From the NCBI RefSeq assembly GCF_007993815.1, contig NZ_VJWE01000011.1:1364001-1428000 (forward strand): 64,000 nt of DNA, written 5' to 3'. The translations under genes were made by a program, and so were the position numbers. This DNA comes from Acidovorax delafieldii (GTDB lineage: Bacteria > Pseudomonadota > Gammaproteobacteria > Burkholderiales > Burkholderiaceae_C). The notes beneath the pieces were generated by a model, which was not told the DNA's origin, did not search any database, and worked only from the letters and a program-made list of their open reading frames with translations. Position 1 is the first letter of the stretch; each line of letters begins with the position of its first letter. Below are positions 18,263 through 28,036 of this stretch, in pieces.

Positions 18263-18946
18263 ATGTTTGAACTTGGCGTTGTCTATCGCAACATCACCCG
18301 CGCTGACCGCGCAGCCGCTGACGGCCTCGCAGCCCTGGGCTCGGCCACCGTGCACGAGGCCATGGGCCGCGTGGGCCTGCTCAAGCCCTATATGCGCCCC
18401 ATCTACAGCGGCCAGCAGGTCAGCGGCACGGCCGTCACCGTGCTGCTGCAGCCTGGCGACAACTGGATGATGCATGTGGCGGCCGAGCAGATCCAGCCCG
18501 GCGACATCGTGGTGGCGGCCGTCACTTCGGAGTGCACCGACGGCTACTTTGGCGACCTGCTGGCCACCAGTTTCCAGGCGCGTGGCGCGCGCGCCCTCAT
18601 CATCGACGCCGGTGTGCGCGACGTGAAGACGCTGCAGGAGATGAACTTCCCCGTGTGGAGCCGCGCGATCAGCAGCAAGGGCACCATCAAGGCCACGCTG
18701 GGCTCGGTCAACATCCCCGTGGTGTGTGCCGGTGCGCTGGTCACGCCGGGCGACGTGATCGTGGCCGACGACGACGGCGTGGTGTGTGTGCCCGCCGCCC
18801 GCGCGGCCGAGACCCTGGCCGCCGCGCAAAAGCGCGAGAGCTTTGAGGGCGAGAAGCGCGCCAAGCTCGCCAGCGGCGTGCTGGGCCTGGACATGTACAA
18901 CATGCGCCCCGGCCTGGAGAAGGCGGGCCTCAAGTACATCGATTGA
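18263..18946 (+). CDS. pmdF: 4-carboxy-4-hydroxy-2-oxoadipate aldolase (LigK/PmdF)
   Basis: This 227-residue class II aldolase of the RraA-like family splits carboxy-hydroxy-oxoadipate into pyruvate and oxaloacetate. The key segment is [14 protein letters not shown] with the catalytic Arg-Asp pair, followed by [20 protein letters not shown]. Length matches LigK. It starts one base after the pmdE stop, so the two are surely co-transcribed. A hairpin repeat lies in the gap before the next gene. Confidence 0.92.
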   Translation: MFELGVVYRNITRADRAAADGLAALGSATVHEAMGRVGLLKPYMRPIYSGQQVSGTAVTVLLQPGDNWMMHVAAEQIQPGDIVVAAVTSECTDGYFGDLLATSFQARGARALIIDAGVRDVKTLQEMNFPVWSRAISSKGTIKATLGSVNIPVVCAGALVTPGDVIVADDDGVVCVPAARAAETLAAAQKRESFEGEKRAKLASGVLGLDMYNMRPGLEKAGLKYID

Positions 18947-18966
18947 GCGGTTTTTCAGTCTTTTGG

Positions 18967-18999
18967 GCTGCAAGCGCTAGTCAATCATGCGCTTGCAGC
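18967..18999. repeat. Palindromic repeat copy R1
   Basis: GCTGCAAGCGC at 18967-18977 pairs perfectly with GCGCTTGCAGC at 18989-18999 around an 11-base loop. The flanks (TAATTAATAGC on the right) resemble the other copies in this window. It lies between pmdF and the Bug gene within one operon, where it could attenuate or stabilise the transcript. Confidence 0.75.
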
Positions 19000-19032
19000 T
19001 ATGTAATTAATAGCAAATAGCTTCTTCTTTCC

Positions 19033-20037
19033 ATGCGTTGTTCCGTGCCTCCCGTTTCTCTCTCCCGCCGTGTGGGCCTGGCCGTGGGCCTGGCCACAGC
19101 CCTGGGCTGTGTGCCCCAGTTCGCCTCGGCGCAGGCGTTTCCGTCCAAGCCCGTGCGCATCATCACGCCCTTCCCCGTGGGCGGTGGCCCGGACGGCGTG
19201 GCCCGCCTGGTGGCCGACAAGTTGTCCAAGAGCTGGGGCCAGCCCGTGGTGGTCGAGAACCGCCCCGGTGGCAACGGCTTCATCGCCATCGATGCGTTCA
19301 AGCGCGGCGCCAAAGACGGGCATGACCTGATCGTGCTCGACAACGTGCACCTGGCCGCCTACCCCAGCCTGTTCAAGAAGCTGCCGTACGACACGGCCAA
19401 GGACTTCGACACGCTGCTGCCGCTGTTCAAGACCTATTTCTTCTTCACGGTGGCCGCCAACAGCAAATACAAAGCCGTGGGCGACATCGTGGCCGACGCC
19501 AAGGCCAACCCCGGCAAGCTCAACTACGGCTCCTGGTCCATCGGCAACCCGGTGCACCTGGGCTCCGAGCTGTTTGAAAGCGCCACCGGCACGCAGATGG
19601 AGCATGTGCTCTACAAAGAGACGACGCAGCTCTACACTTCGGTCTCCACCGGCGAGCTGTCGTTTGCGCTGGGCAGCGCCGCCACGGCCGGGCCGCTGCA
19701 ACGTGCGGGCAAGCTGCGCTTTCTGGCCGTCACCGCGCCGCAGCGCCTGGCCAGCTTTCCGGATGTGCCCACCGTGGGCGAATCGGGTGGCCCCAAGGGC
19801 TTTGAGGTGACGGGCTGGAACGCCATCGCCGTGCCGCCCGGCCTGCCTGCTGCCGTGACCGACAAGATCCGCAAGGACATCGAGCAGGCCCTGTCCGGCG
19901 CCGATGTGCAGGAGAAGTTCAAGAGCTTTGGCTACGAGCCCTTCCCCACAACGCGCGCGCAGTTCGCCCAGTTCGTCAAGGACGAGAGCCAGCGTTTTGG
20001 CGACGTGATCAAGAAGGCCAACGTGTCCCTCGACTGA
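19033..20037 (+). CDS. Bug/TctC-family periplasmic solute receptor 3, inside the pmd operon
   Basis: This 334-residue receptor has an N-terminal signal of about 32 residues ending in FASAQA. Mature family motifs are FPSKPVRIITPFPVGGGPDG and VENRPGGNGFIAIDAF. It lies between pmdF and pmdD, where known pmd operons can carry a permease gene, so uptake of protocatechuate or a related acid is plausible. No TctAB partner is present. The start at ATG 19033 lacks a strong Shine-Dalgarno match. Confidence 0.88.
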   Translation: MRCSVPPVSLSRRVGLAVGLATALGCVPQFASAQAFPSKPVRIITPFPVGGGPDGVARLVADKLSKSWGQPVVVENRPGGNGFIAIDAFKRGAKDGHDLIVLDNVHLAAYPSLFKKLPYDTAKDFDTLLPLFKTYFFFTVAANSKYKAVGDIVADAKANPGKLNYGSWSIGNPVHLGSELFESATGTQMEHVLYKETTQLYTSVSTGELSFALGSAATAGPLQRAGKLRFLAVTAPQRLASFPDVPTVGESGGPKGFEVTGWNAIAVPPGLPAAVTDKIRKDIEQALSGADVQEKFKSFGYEPFPTTRAQFAQFVKDESQRFGDVIKKANVSLD

Positions 20038-20070
20038 CCTGCCCCACCCAGCAACCAAGGACCCACGCCC

Positions 20071-21000
20071 ATGAGCGAATTCACCAAGACCCCCGGCTGG
20101 CTGGACTGGTACGCCGGCCCCTGCAAACCCCGCTTCCAGGTGCCCGCAGGCGCTGTGGACGCGCACTGCCACGTGTTCGGCCCCGGGGCCGAGTTCCCCT
20201 ACGCGCCTGAGCGCAAGTACACGCCCTGCGACGCCAGCAAACACCAGCTGTACGCGCTGCGCGACCACCTGGGCTTTGCGCGCAACGTGGTGGTGCAGGC
20301 CACCTGCCACGGTGCGGACAACCGCGCGATGGTGGATGCGCTGGTCCACTCTGGCGGCAAGGCGCGGGGCGTGGCCACCGTCAAGCGCTCGGTCACCGAC
20401 CAAGAGCTGCAGGCCATGCACGACGCCGGTGTGCGTGGCGTGCGCTTCAACTTCGTCAAGCGCCTGGTGGACTTCACGCCCAAGGACGAGCTGATGGAGA
20501 TTGCCGCGCGCATCGCCAAGCTCGGCTGGCACGTGGTGATCTACTTCGAGGCCGTGGACCTGCCCGAGCTGTGGGACTTCTTCACCGCCCTGCCCACCAC
20601 CGTGGTGGTGGACCACATGGGCCGCCCCGATGTGAACAAGCCGGTGGACGGACCGGAGTTTGAGCTGTTCCTGAAGTTCATGCGCCAGCACCCCAATGTG
20701 TGGAGCAAGGTGAGCTGCCCCGAGCGCCTGAGCGTCACCGGCCCCAAGGCGCTGAATGGTGAGCAGAGCGCGTACCAGGACGTCGTGCCCTTTGCCCGCA
20801 AGGTGGTCGCAGAGTTCCCCGATCGCGTGCTGTGGGGCACCGACTGGCCCCACCCCAACCTCAAGGACCACATGCCCGACGACGGCCTGCTGGTGGACTT
20901 CATTCCGCACATCGCCCCCACGGCGGAGCTGCAGCAAAAGCTGCTGGTGGACAACCCCATGCGCCTCTACTGGCCTGAAGAAGTGACAAAGAAAGGCTGA
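20071..21000 (+). CDS. pmdD: 2-pyrone-4,6-dicarboxylate hydrolase (LigI/PmdD)
   Basis: This 309-residue amidohydrolase-superfamily lactonase hydrolyses 2-pyrone-4,6-dicarboxylate to oxalomesaconate. It has VDAHCHVFGPG near residue 29, a lysine-bearing RFNFVKRLVD segment and the catalytic aspartate in WGTDWPHPN near residue 258. The N-terminal PGWLDWYAGPCKPRFQVP is typical of LigI. It is followed after four bases by pmdA. Confidence 0.93.
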   Translation: MSEFTKTPGWLDWYAGPCKPRFQVPAGAVDAHCHVFGPGAEFPYAPERKYTPCDASKHQLYALRDHLGFARNVVVQATCHGADNRAMVDALVHSGGKARGVATVKRSVTDQELQAMHDAGVRGVRFNFVKRLVDFTPKDELMEIAARIAKLGWHVVIYFEAVDLPELWDFFTALPTTVVVDHMGRPDVNKPVDGPEFELFLKFMRQHPNVWSKVSCPERLSVTGPKALNGEQSAYQDVVPFARKVVAEFPDRVLWGTDWPHPNLKDHMPDDGLLVDFIPHIAPTAELQQKLLVDNPMRLYWPEEVTKKG

Positions 21001-21004
21001 TGCC

Positions 21005-22314
<1,310 letters not shown>

Positions 22315-22338
22315 AAAACACGCCAAAGGACACACACC

Positions 22339-23292
22339 ATGACCATCAAAGTCGCACTCGCCGGCGCTGGCGCCTTCGGCATCAAGCACCTGGACGGCAT
22401 CAAGAACATTGACGGCGTCGAAGTCGTCTCCCTCATCAGCCGCGACCTGGCCAAGACCCAGGAAGTGGCCGACAAGTACGGCATCAAGCATGTCACCACC
22501 GACCTGGCCGACAGCTTGGCGATCAAGGAGGTGGACGCCGTGATCCTGTGCACGCCCACGCAGATGCACGCCAGCCAGACCCTCGCCTGCCTGGAAGCGG
22601 GCAAGCACGTGCAAGTCGAGATCCCGCTGTGCGACGTGCTGGCCGATGGCGAGAAGGTCATCGCCCTGCAAAAGCAGACCGGCCTGGTGGCCATGTGTGG
22701 CCACACCCGCCGCTTCAACCCCAGCCACCAGTACGTGCACAAGAAGATCACGGCAGGCGAGTTCAACATCCAGCAGATGGATGTGCAGACCTACTTCTTC
22801 CGCCGCACCAACATGAACGCGCTGGGCCAGGCCCGCAGCTGGACGGACCACCTGCTGTGGCACCACGCTGCCCACACGGTGGACCTGTTCGCCTACCAGG
22901 CCGGCAGCCCCATCGTGAAGGCCAACGCCATCCAGGGCCCTATCCACCCCACGCTGGGCATTGCGATGGACATGAGCATCCAGCTCAAGGCCGCCAACGG
23001 TGCCATCTGCACGCTGTCGCTCTCGTTCAACAACGACGGCCCGCTCGGCACCTTCTTCCGCTACATCGGCGACTCGGCCACGTACATCGCGCGCTACGAC
23101 GACCTGGTGAATGGCAAGGAAGAGAAGATCGACGTGAGCAAGGTCGATGTGAGCATGAACGGCATCGAGCTGCAGGACCGCGAGTTCTTCGCCGCCATCC
23201 GCGAAGGCCGCGAGCCCAACGCCAGCGTGGCACAGGTGCTGCCGTGCTACCAGGTGCTGCACGACCTGGAGCTGCAGCTCAACGCAGGCTGA
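22339..23292 (+). CDS. pmdC: 4-carboxy-2-hydroxymuconate-6-semialdehyde dehydrogenase
   Basis: This 317-residue Gfo/Idh/MocA-type oxidoreductase (LigC/PmdC) oxidises the ring-opened semialdehyde hemiacetal to 2-pyrone-4,6-dicarboxylate with NADP+. The Rossmann motif ALAGAGAFGIKH is at residues 6-17. The dinucleotide-binding part is followed by VEIPLCDVLADGEK and CGHTRRFNPSH. It is the last gene of the operon, and a strong hairpin repeat follows 16 bases after its stop. Confidence 0.94.
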   Translation: MTIKVALAGAGAFGIKHLDGIKNIDGVEVVSLISRDLAKTQEVADKYGIKHVTTDLADSLAIKEVDAVILCTPTQMHASQTLACLEAGKHVQVEIPLCDVLADGEKVIALQKQTGLVAMCGHTRRFNPSHQYVHKKITAGEFNIQQMDVQTYFFRRTNMNALGQARSWTDHLLWHHAAHTVDLFAYQAGSPIVKANAIQGPIHPTLGIAMDMSIQLKAANGAICTLSLSFNNDGPLGTFFRYIGDSATYIARYDDLVNGKEEKIDVSKVDVSMNGIELQDREFFAAIREGREPNASVAQVLPCYQVLHDLELQLNAG

Positions 23293-23307
23293 TTGCAAGC
23301 CCAATTG

Positions 23308-23340
23308 GCTGCTGGCGCTTTTATATCAAGCGCCAGCAGC
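23308..23340. repeat. Palindromic repeat copy R2, likely bidirectional terminator
   Basis: GCTGCTGGCGCTT (23308-23320) and AAGCGCCAGCAGC (23328-23340) form a perfect 13-base stem with a seven-base loop. It lies between the convergent pmdC and clpP-like genes, where it could stop transcription from both sides, although the T-runs are short. The flank GCATTTGATAG resembles the other family copies. Confidence 0.8.
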
Positions 23341-23370
23341 TATGCATTTGATAGTTAGGGGTGCCTGGCA

Positions 23371-23976
23371 TCACTCCTTCAATGCCGCCTTGTGCTCGAT
23401 GATGCGCGAGACCAGACCATAGTCCACGGCCTCTTCGGCCGACAGCCAGCGGTCGCGCTCGATGTCTGCCAGCACCACCTCCAGCGGCTTGCCGGTCTGC
23501 CGAGCGATGGTGGCTGCAATCCGCTCACGCGCTTTCACCATCTCGCGCGCCTGGATGGCGATGTCACTGGCCGGGCCGCCGGCGCCACCGCTGGGCTGGT
23601 GGATCAGAAAGCGCGTGTTGGGCAGGCAGAACCGCCGCTCGCGGGGTGCCGCCAGGTACAGGTGCGTGGCCGCGCTGCCCACCCAGCCGGTGCCAATCAT
23701 GTTCACCGGCGGAGAAATGAAGCGCACCAGGTCATGGATCGTGTCGCCCGACTCCAGGTGCCCGCCGGGCGAGCTCACCAGCATGTCGATGGGCTCGGCG
23801 CTCTCGGCATCCAGCGCAATCAGCCGCCGCGCCACATCGGCGGCCAGGGTGTCGGTGATGGTGCCAAAGACCAGCAGGGTGCGGGCCTTGAAGGCTTTTT
23901 CTTCCAGGTAAGACGTGCGCGGTTCGGCGCCTTGGGTTGGGGCTGGAGCGGGTGTGGTGGTGTCTGGCGTGTCCAT
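23371..23976 (-). CDS. ClpP-like serine protease, stand-alone paralogue
   Basis: This 201-residue protein belongs to the ClpP/crotonase-fold proteases. An ungapped comparison with E. coli ClpP keeps the triad spacing: Ser101 (VGSAATH), His126 (LIHQP) and Asp175 (ERDRWLS). The first 20 residues are a Pro/Thr-rich extension with no ClpP counterpart. No clpX or trigger-factor gene is adjacent, so this is probably a second ClpP and not the housekeeping one. The frame stays open upstream to 24345, but the region before ATG 23976 has no similarity. Confidence 0.8.
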   Translation of the reverse strand: MDTPDTTTPAPAPTQGAEPRTSYLEEKAFKARTLLVFGTITDTLAADVARRLIALDAESAEPIDMLVSSPGGHLESGDTIHDLVRFISPPVNMIGTGWVGSAATHLYLAAPRERRFCLPNTRFLIHQPSGGAGGPASDIAIQAREMVKARERIAATIARQTGKPLEVVLADIERDRWLSAEEAVDYGLVSRIIEHKAALKE

Positions 23977-24110
23977 GGGGCAAGTCCTTGCGAGTGATAG
24001 GACTGCCTTGACGAACGAGAGACGCCGGGCGTGACATTTCTCTGCGCTTGCATATCCAGGCCAGCGCTGCATGGCGGACCCACTGGCCCGCACTGCACCC
24101 TTTGGACTGT

Positions 24111-25445
24111 TCAGCCTGCGGCCACGCGTTGCCCCGGCGCAATGGTGGGCGGCGCCGCATTCAGCGTCTCGATCGCAAAGCCCGCCGCCGCCTTGTAGCG
24201 GGCCATGAAGCCCTCGCGTTCCTCGCGCGGCAGCACGTCGTCGATGTGGTCGAACACCCCGCCGCAGCGCTCGTCCACCAGCCCCAGCAGACCAAACGGG
24301 CCGGAGCCCCGGTTGCGCAGCACCAGCGCAGAGATGTCCTTGCACAGCTTGTCGTCATAGGCACGCAGCGCCTGCGGGCCCACACCGTGCGCGATGAGCT
24401 GCGCCCCCAGCACGCGCGCATCCACGATGGCCTGGCTGGCACCGTTGGAGCCCACGGGGTACATCACATGCGCCGCGTCGCCCAGCAGCGCCACGCGGCC
24501 GTCTACCCAGGTGGGCACGGGGTCGCGGTCGATCATGGGGTACTCAAAAATGTCCTTGGCGCCGCGCAGCATGGCAGGCACGTCCAGCCAGCTGTAGTTC
24601 CAGCCCTCGAAGTGGTGGATGAACTCCTCCAGTGCCACGCGCCGGTTCCAGTCGCCCTGCTGCCAGCCGCCCTGGTTGTCGACCGTGATCTCGGCGATCC
24701 AGTTGATGGTGGCCAGGCCTGTGGCCGGGTCGGGCGGGGTGATGGGGTAGAACACCACACGGTGCCGCAGCGAGCCCACGCCCACAAACGACGCGCCCGT
24801 GCGCACCGGCACCCCCGGCGTGGTGCCGCGCCACATGATGGCGCCGCCCCACTGGATGGGCGGCTGCGTGGGGTGCATCTGCGCCCGCACGGCCGAGTGC
24901 AGGCCATCGGCGGCAATCAGCAGCGATCCGGCTACTTCACGCTTCTCACCATCGCGTGTCTCGGCAATGGCGATGACGCCATTCGCCTCCTGCCGGTAGC
25001 CCACCACCCGCTGCCCCAGTTGCACAGCGTCGTTTCCCAGGCGCTCTCGCACGGCGTTGAACAGCATCATCTGCAGCTGCCCCCGGTGCACCGAATACTG
25101 GGGCCAGTGGTAGCCTGCGTCCAGCCCGCGTGGCTCGGCGTACACCTCGTTGCCGTTGCGACCCACCAGCGCCCATTCGCGCGCCTGCAGGCCGATCGTG
25201 TCCAGCACCTCGTTGCCAAACCCCAGGTCGTGCAGTTCTCGCACGGCGTTGGGCTGCAGGTTGATGCCCACGCCCAGCGGCTGCAGCTCGGGCACCGATT
25301 CAAAGACGATGCAGGGCACGCCGATCTGGTGCAGGGTCAGGGCATTGGCCATGCCACCGATGCCGCCGCCAGCGATCAGGACGGGGCGGGGCGAGGAGGG
25401 GTGTGAAGTAAGAGTAGGTGCGCCAGACATGCCGAGATTGTCCAT
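24111..25445 (-). CDS. PhzS-like FAD-dependent aromatic monooxygenase
   Basis: This 444-residue group A flavoprotein monooxygenase has the FAD motif LIAGGGIGGMANAL near residue 24, PLGVGINLQP, the NADPH-related ADGLHSAVRA and the second FAD motif VALLGDAAHVMYPVGSNGA near residue 335. The segments YSVHRGQLQM, MWRGTTPG and YPMIDRDPVPTW closely match PhzS, the phenazine-carboxylate hydroxylase. The true substrate is unknown; an aromatic acid suits the pmd neighbourhood. Met6 at 25430 is an alternative start. Confidence 0.8.
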   Translation of the reverse strand: MDNLGMSGAPTLTSHPSSPRPVLIAGGGIGGMANALTLHQIGVPCIVFESVPELQPLGVGINLQPNAVRELHDLGFGNEVLDTIGLQAREWALVGRNGNEVYAEPRGLDAGYHWPQYSVHRGQLQMMLFNAVRERLGNDAVQLGQRVVGYRQEANGVIAIAETRDGEKREVAGSLLIAADGLHSAVRAQMHPTQPPIQWGGAIMWRGTTPGVPVRTGASFVGVGSLRHRVVFYPITPPDPATGLATINWIAEITVDNQGGWQQGDWNRRVALEEFIHHFEGWNYSWLDVPAMLRGAKDIFEYPMIDRDPVPTWVDGRVALLGDAAHVMYPVGSNGASQAIVDARVLGAQLIAHGVGPQALRAYDDKLCKDISALVLRNRGSGPFGLLGLVDERCGGVFDHIDDVLPREEREGFMARYKAAAGFAIETLNAAPPTIAPGQRVAAG

Positions 25446-25665
25446 GGAACGGCGGGTGGAGCTTGTCGCGGACGCCGCAGGCGAATCGGGGGAATAGCGG
25501 GTGGCTTTTTGCGGCGGGTTGTGCCCGTTCAGCCAGCCTTGTCAGGCGTAGGTACCTAGGTTGTTCCCAGACCAGAGGGTTAGGCTGCATTGCAACTGCT
25601 GGGGACATTGGAGTGAGTACTATCGGCCGAGAGCTTTCGTTCAACCATCCTCTTAGAAGCATCAC

Positions 25666-26049
25666 ATGAATCAGCGCGGTACAGGCCTGCCTATCTCACG
25701 AGATGATCAAGTCGAATGGTTCCATCAACTTGCAGCGTTGTCGGAGGGCGAGTTGCTCGCCTGGGCTGGCACGGATTACGTGAGCCACTTGGCGGAGTTT
25801 GTTCGCAACCACGTTGCAGATTACTCAATTCCAGAGCGCGCTACGCCGCGAGAGATAGTCGCTCTCGTGGTTGGCCTTAGAGGCAACGAGAGTGAGTGGA
25901 ATCACGCGCTGCAAGCGGCATTGATTCGGGCCGATGACGTGAAGGACACATCTCGCAGCGAAGCGAAACAAATGCTGAGGGCCTTTGCAGTCAATTGTCC
26001 TTGGGTGCTATTCAAAGAAGTGGCAGTTAACCAAGCAAGCTGGTACTGA
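25666..26049 (+). CDS. Unrecognised 127-residue protein
   Basis: I do not recognise this protein. It is soluble, mildly acidic and mostly helical by eye, with VEWFHQLAALSEGELLAWAG near the start, RATPREIVALVVGLRGNESEW in the middle and a final NQASWY. Its codons are much less G/C-biased at third positions than those of the neighbours, which suggests recent acquisition. It stands alone, with 220 bases before it and the opposite-strand gene after it. Confidence 0.45.
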   Translation: MNQRGTGLPISRDDQVEWFHQLAALSEGELLAWAGTDYVSHLAEFVRNHVADYSIPERATPREIVALVVGLRGNESEWNHALQAALIRADDVKDTSRSEAKQMLRAFAVNCPWVLFKEVAVNQASWY

Positions 26050-26191
26050 TCACTATCGACTGACGTCCGGAATGGGCCCTGAGCAGCCGCCTGCTTCAAA
26101 GAACCGCAATACATTCACTCGGGCGCCAATGCCGCTCCACGTCAGGTCTCCTGCCGCAGGATCGGACGTACAGGCGGCGTTTCCAAGCCCC

Positions 26192-26815
26192 TCAGCGTCG
26201 CCTGGTGATGGCTTCTCTCTGTTCATCGCTCATCTTCTCAAGCTTGTCGTGCAAGTCACGCCACGAGCCCTTGTGGCGAGAGCCGAAGATGAGCAAGCTG
26301 GCGAGTGACCAAAACAGCCCGAACGCGATGACTAACCCCACCCATGTCAGTAAGGCCTCCAGGGGTTTGTAGTCACCGCCCCGCATCACTAGCGCCCCGG
26401 TACGCCATGCCCATAGCAACAGACCCAGGGGCGCCAGGGCAAAGACAACTCCCACGGCCAGCCCCACACGAGGTAACGCCTTGCCCAGACCGACCACTAC
26501 CCAGCAAACTGCCACCATCGTGACCAGTGCGGCCAAGTGTCCAGGGAGGACCACCCAGCTCAAACACGCCACTAGCACCTGCACCATCGCCGTTCCCACA
26601 ACCGAGCCCTGGTTGCCACCGCGCTGTGTGGCGCTGGCCGACCCTGGCGTCGAGTCACCATGCTCCAGCCTGTAGTGCAAAACCTCCCGTGCGATGGCCA
26701 TCGTTGGTGCCGCAAGTTGACCTTCGGCGATTCGGCGTTCCAGCTCCTCGATGGGCATGTCGTGGTACAGCGCAGCCAGTGAAGCCCGCTTCTTTTCGCT
26801 GAGAACGTTCGTCAT
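26192..26815 (-). CDS. Hypothetical inner-membrane protein
   Basis: This 207-residue protein has a charged N-terminal part (EKKRASLAALYHDMPIEELERRIAEG is helical and could pair with another helix), then about four hydrophobic segments between residues 70 and 175, and a basic tail ending EKMSDEQREAITRRR. The open frame reaches 26911, but ATG 26815 gives a sensible start. I do not recognise a family. It sits in the less GC-biased patch with the 127-residue gene. Confidence 0.5.
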   Translation of the reverse strand: MTNVLSEKKRASLAALYHDMPIEELERRIAEGQLAAPTMAIAREVLHYRLEHGDSTPGSASATQRGGNQGSVVGTAMVQVLVACLSWVVLPGHLAALVTMVAVCWVVVGLGKALPRVGLAVGVVFALAPLGLLLWAWRTGALVMRGGDYKPLEALLTWVGLVIAFGLFWSLASLLIFGSRHKGSWRDLHDKLEKMSDEQREAITRRR

Positions 26816-27155
26816 TGTGGCAGTCAACGGGTAGAAGGGGCGTTGTTTGCCCCGGCGACAACTGGAGCGGTGGAGGAAGTAAGGGCTATGGTTCCGGCAC
26901 GGAGAGCGCACCCGACGGAGCCGCAGCGAGGTGCACTATAGCCTGCGCTATGCCTGAAGAAAGTGTTGATCACCCTCATGGCGTGGCCTCCATGGAACCG
27001 ATGCCAATCGTTTGCAGACCGAAAAGTTCGTTTGGGACGAGGCGGCTTTGCGCGAGCTCTGCATCCCGTGGCGAGGTCGAGGCGTGCTCGCTCTGCATTG
27101 GGCCTCCATCTTTTGCCCTGGTGCGCGTCCAGTCAGGCTGTGGCACCATGCTCCG
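26816..27155. other. 340-base stretch with no supported gene
   Basis: Several short frames are open here on both strands, but none has a convincing start, composition or motif. The frame leading into the sigma-factor gene is open from 27012, yet its translation resembles no sigma-factor N-terminus. The region presumably holds the promoters of the two divergent neighbours; I could not pick out a convincing -35/-10 pair. Confidence 0.4.
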
Positions 27156-27974
27156 ATGCGAAAAGACGAACACACCGTGGCGCTCGTAGGCGCCAGCCGC
27201 AGTGCCTTGGTGCGCGCCGCCACGCGCCTTCTAGGCCCGGCCGATGCTGAAGACGCGGTGCAGGACGCCTATGTGCGCGCGCTGGAGGCCAATGTCCCTG
27301 CGCTCAATGCTGCCCAGGCCTGGCTGCTGACAGTGGTGCGCAATCTGGCCATCGACCGTTTGCGGCGGCGCCAGTGGATGGCGCAATGGCTGGCTGAAGC
27401 CGTGCAGAGCGTGCACGCCGATGTCGCTGGCGCGGTCGCACCTTCTGCGGAGGCCGATGCTGCTCTTGCGCAGCAGGCCACGCTGGCGCTGCGGCGACTG
27501 GCAGAGTGTGTGACGCCCGCGGAGGGCGCTGCGGTGCTGTTGCATGCGGTGTTCGACGCTAGCCATGCCGAGCTGGCGCAGGCCAGCGGTCGGTCTGAAG
27601 CAGCCAGCCGCCAGCAACTGCGCCGCGCCTTGCAGCGGCTGCGGCAGGCGCAGGAGGGTGACGAATCCAGCCATGAACCCAAGGGCGCCACCGCAGCAGC
27701 GCTGCGCCTGTATCTGCAGTCGCTGCAATCGCGAGACCCACAGACACTGTGGGCGCTGCTGCGCCAGCCGCCCGTCAGCGCGGGGGCGGTGCATGCCGCA
27801 GCCCAGGCGATGCAGCTTGTGCCACCGCGTGCCCAGCACGCAAGCGCCACTGTGGGTGGGGTGGTGCAGGTAGGCGGGCAGTTGGGGCTGGTGCTCACGC
27901 TCGATGGTGTGACGCTGTGCGTGGTGCCGCTGGGGCCACACGCCGAGCAAGTGCATGACGCCGTGGTGGCCTGA
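27156..27974 (+). CDS. ECF sigma factor with C-terminal extension (SigJ-like)
   Basis: This 272-residue protein has sigma region 2 (ADAEDAVQDAYVRALE, then LLTVVRNLAIDRLRRR) and region 4 (ECVTPAEGAAVLLHAVFDASHAELAQASG, then a helix-turn-helix). About 100 further residues follow, as in SigJ/ECF41-type sigma factors that carry a SnoaL-like domain; here that domain is weakly conserved. No anti-sigma gene is adjacent, which suits a factor controlled by its own extension. I used the ATG at 27156, where sigma homology begins. Confidence 0.75.
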   Translation: MRKDEHTVALVGASRSALVRAATRLLGPADAEDAVQDAYVRALEANVPALNAAQAWLLTVVRNLAIDRLRRRQWMAQWLAEAVQSVHADVAGAVAPSAEADAALAQQATLALRRLAECVTPAEGAAVLLHAVFDASHAELAQASGRSEAASRQQLRRALQRLRQAQEGDESSHEPKGATAAALRLYLQSLQSRDPQTLWALLRQPPVSAGAVHAAAQAMQLVPPRAQHASATVGGVVQVGGQLGLVLTLDGVTLCVVPLGPHAEQVHDAVVA

Positions 27975-28036
27975 CCCGCGCACCTGCATCTGCAGCTGGT
28001 AGGAAGAAGGCAAGACGGAAGGACGTTTGCAGCACC

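Noticed and set aside
23650-23680. Apparent replacement of the ClpP catalytic Ser by Thr in GSAATH
   Set aside because: Aligning GSAAT with GQAAS requires a three-residue gap. The ungapped alignment to FCLPN puts Ser101 at the nucleophile position and gives exactly the E. coli spacings to His126 and Asp175.
25540-25560. Palindrome TAGGTACCTA before the 127-residue gene
   Set aside because: A single ten-base palindrome without a second copy or known consensus is not enough to call an operator or attachment site.
27012-27155. 48-residue N-terminal extension of the ECF sigma factor
   Set aside because: The stretch does not resemble sigma region 1 or 2, and homology starts at Met 27156.
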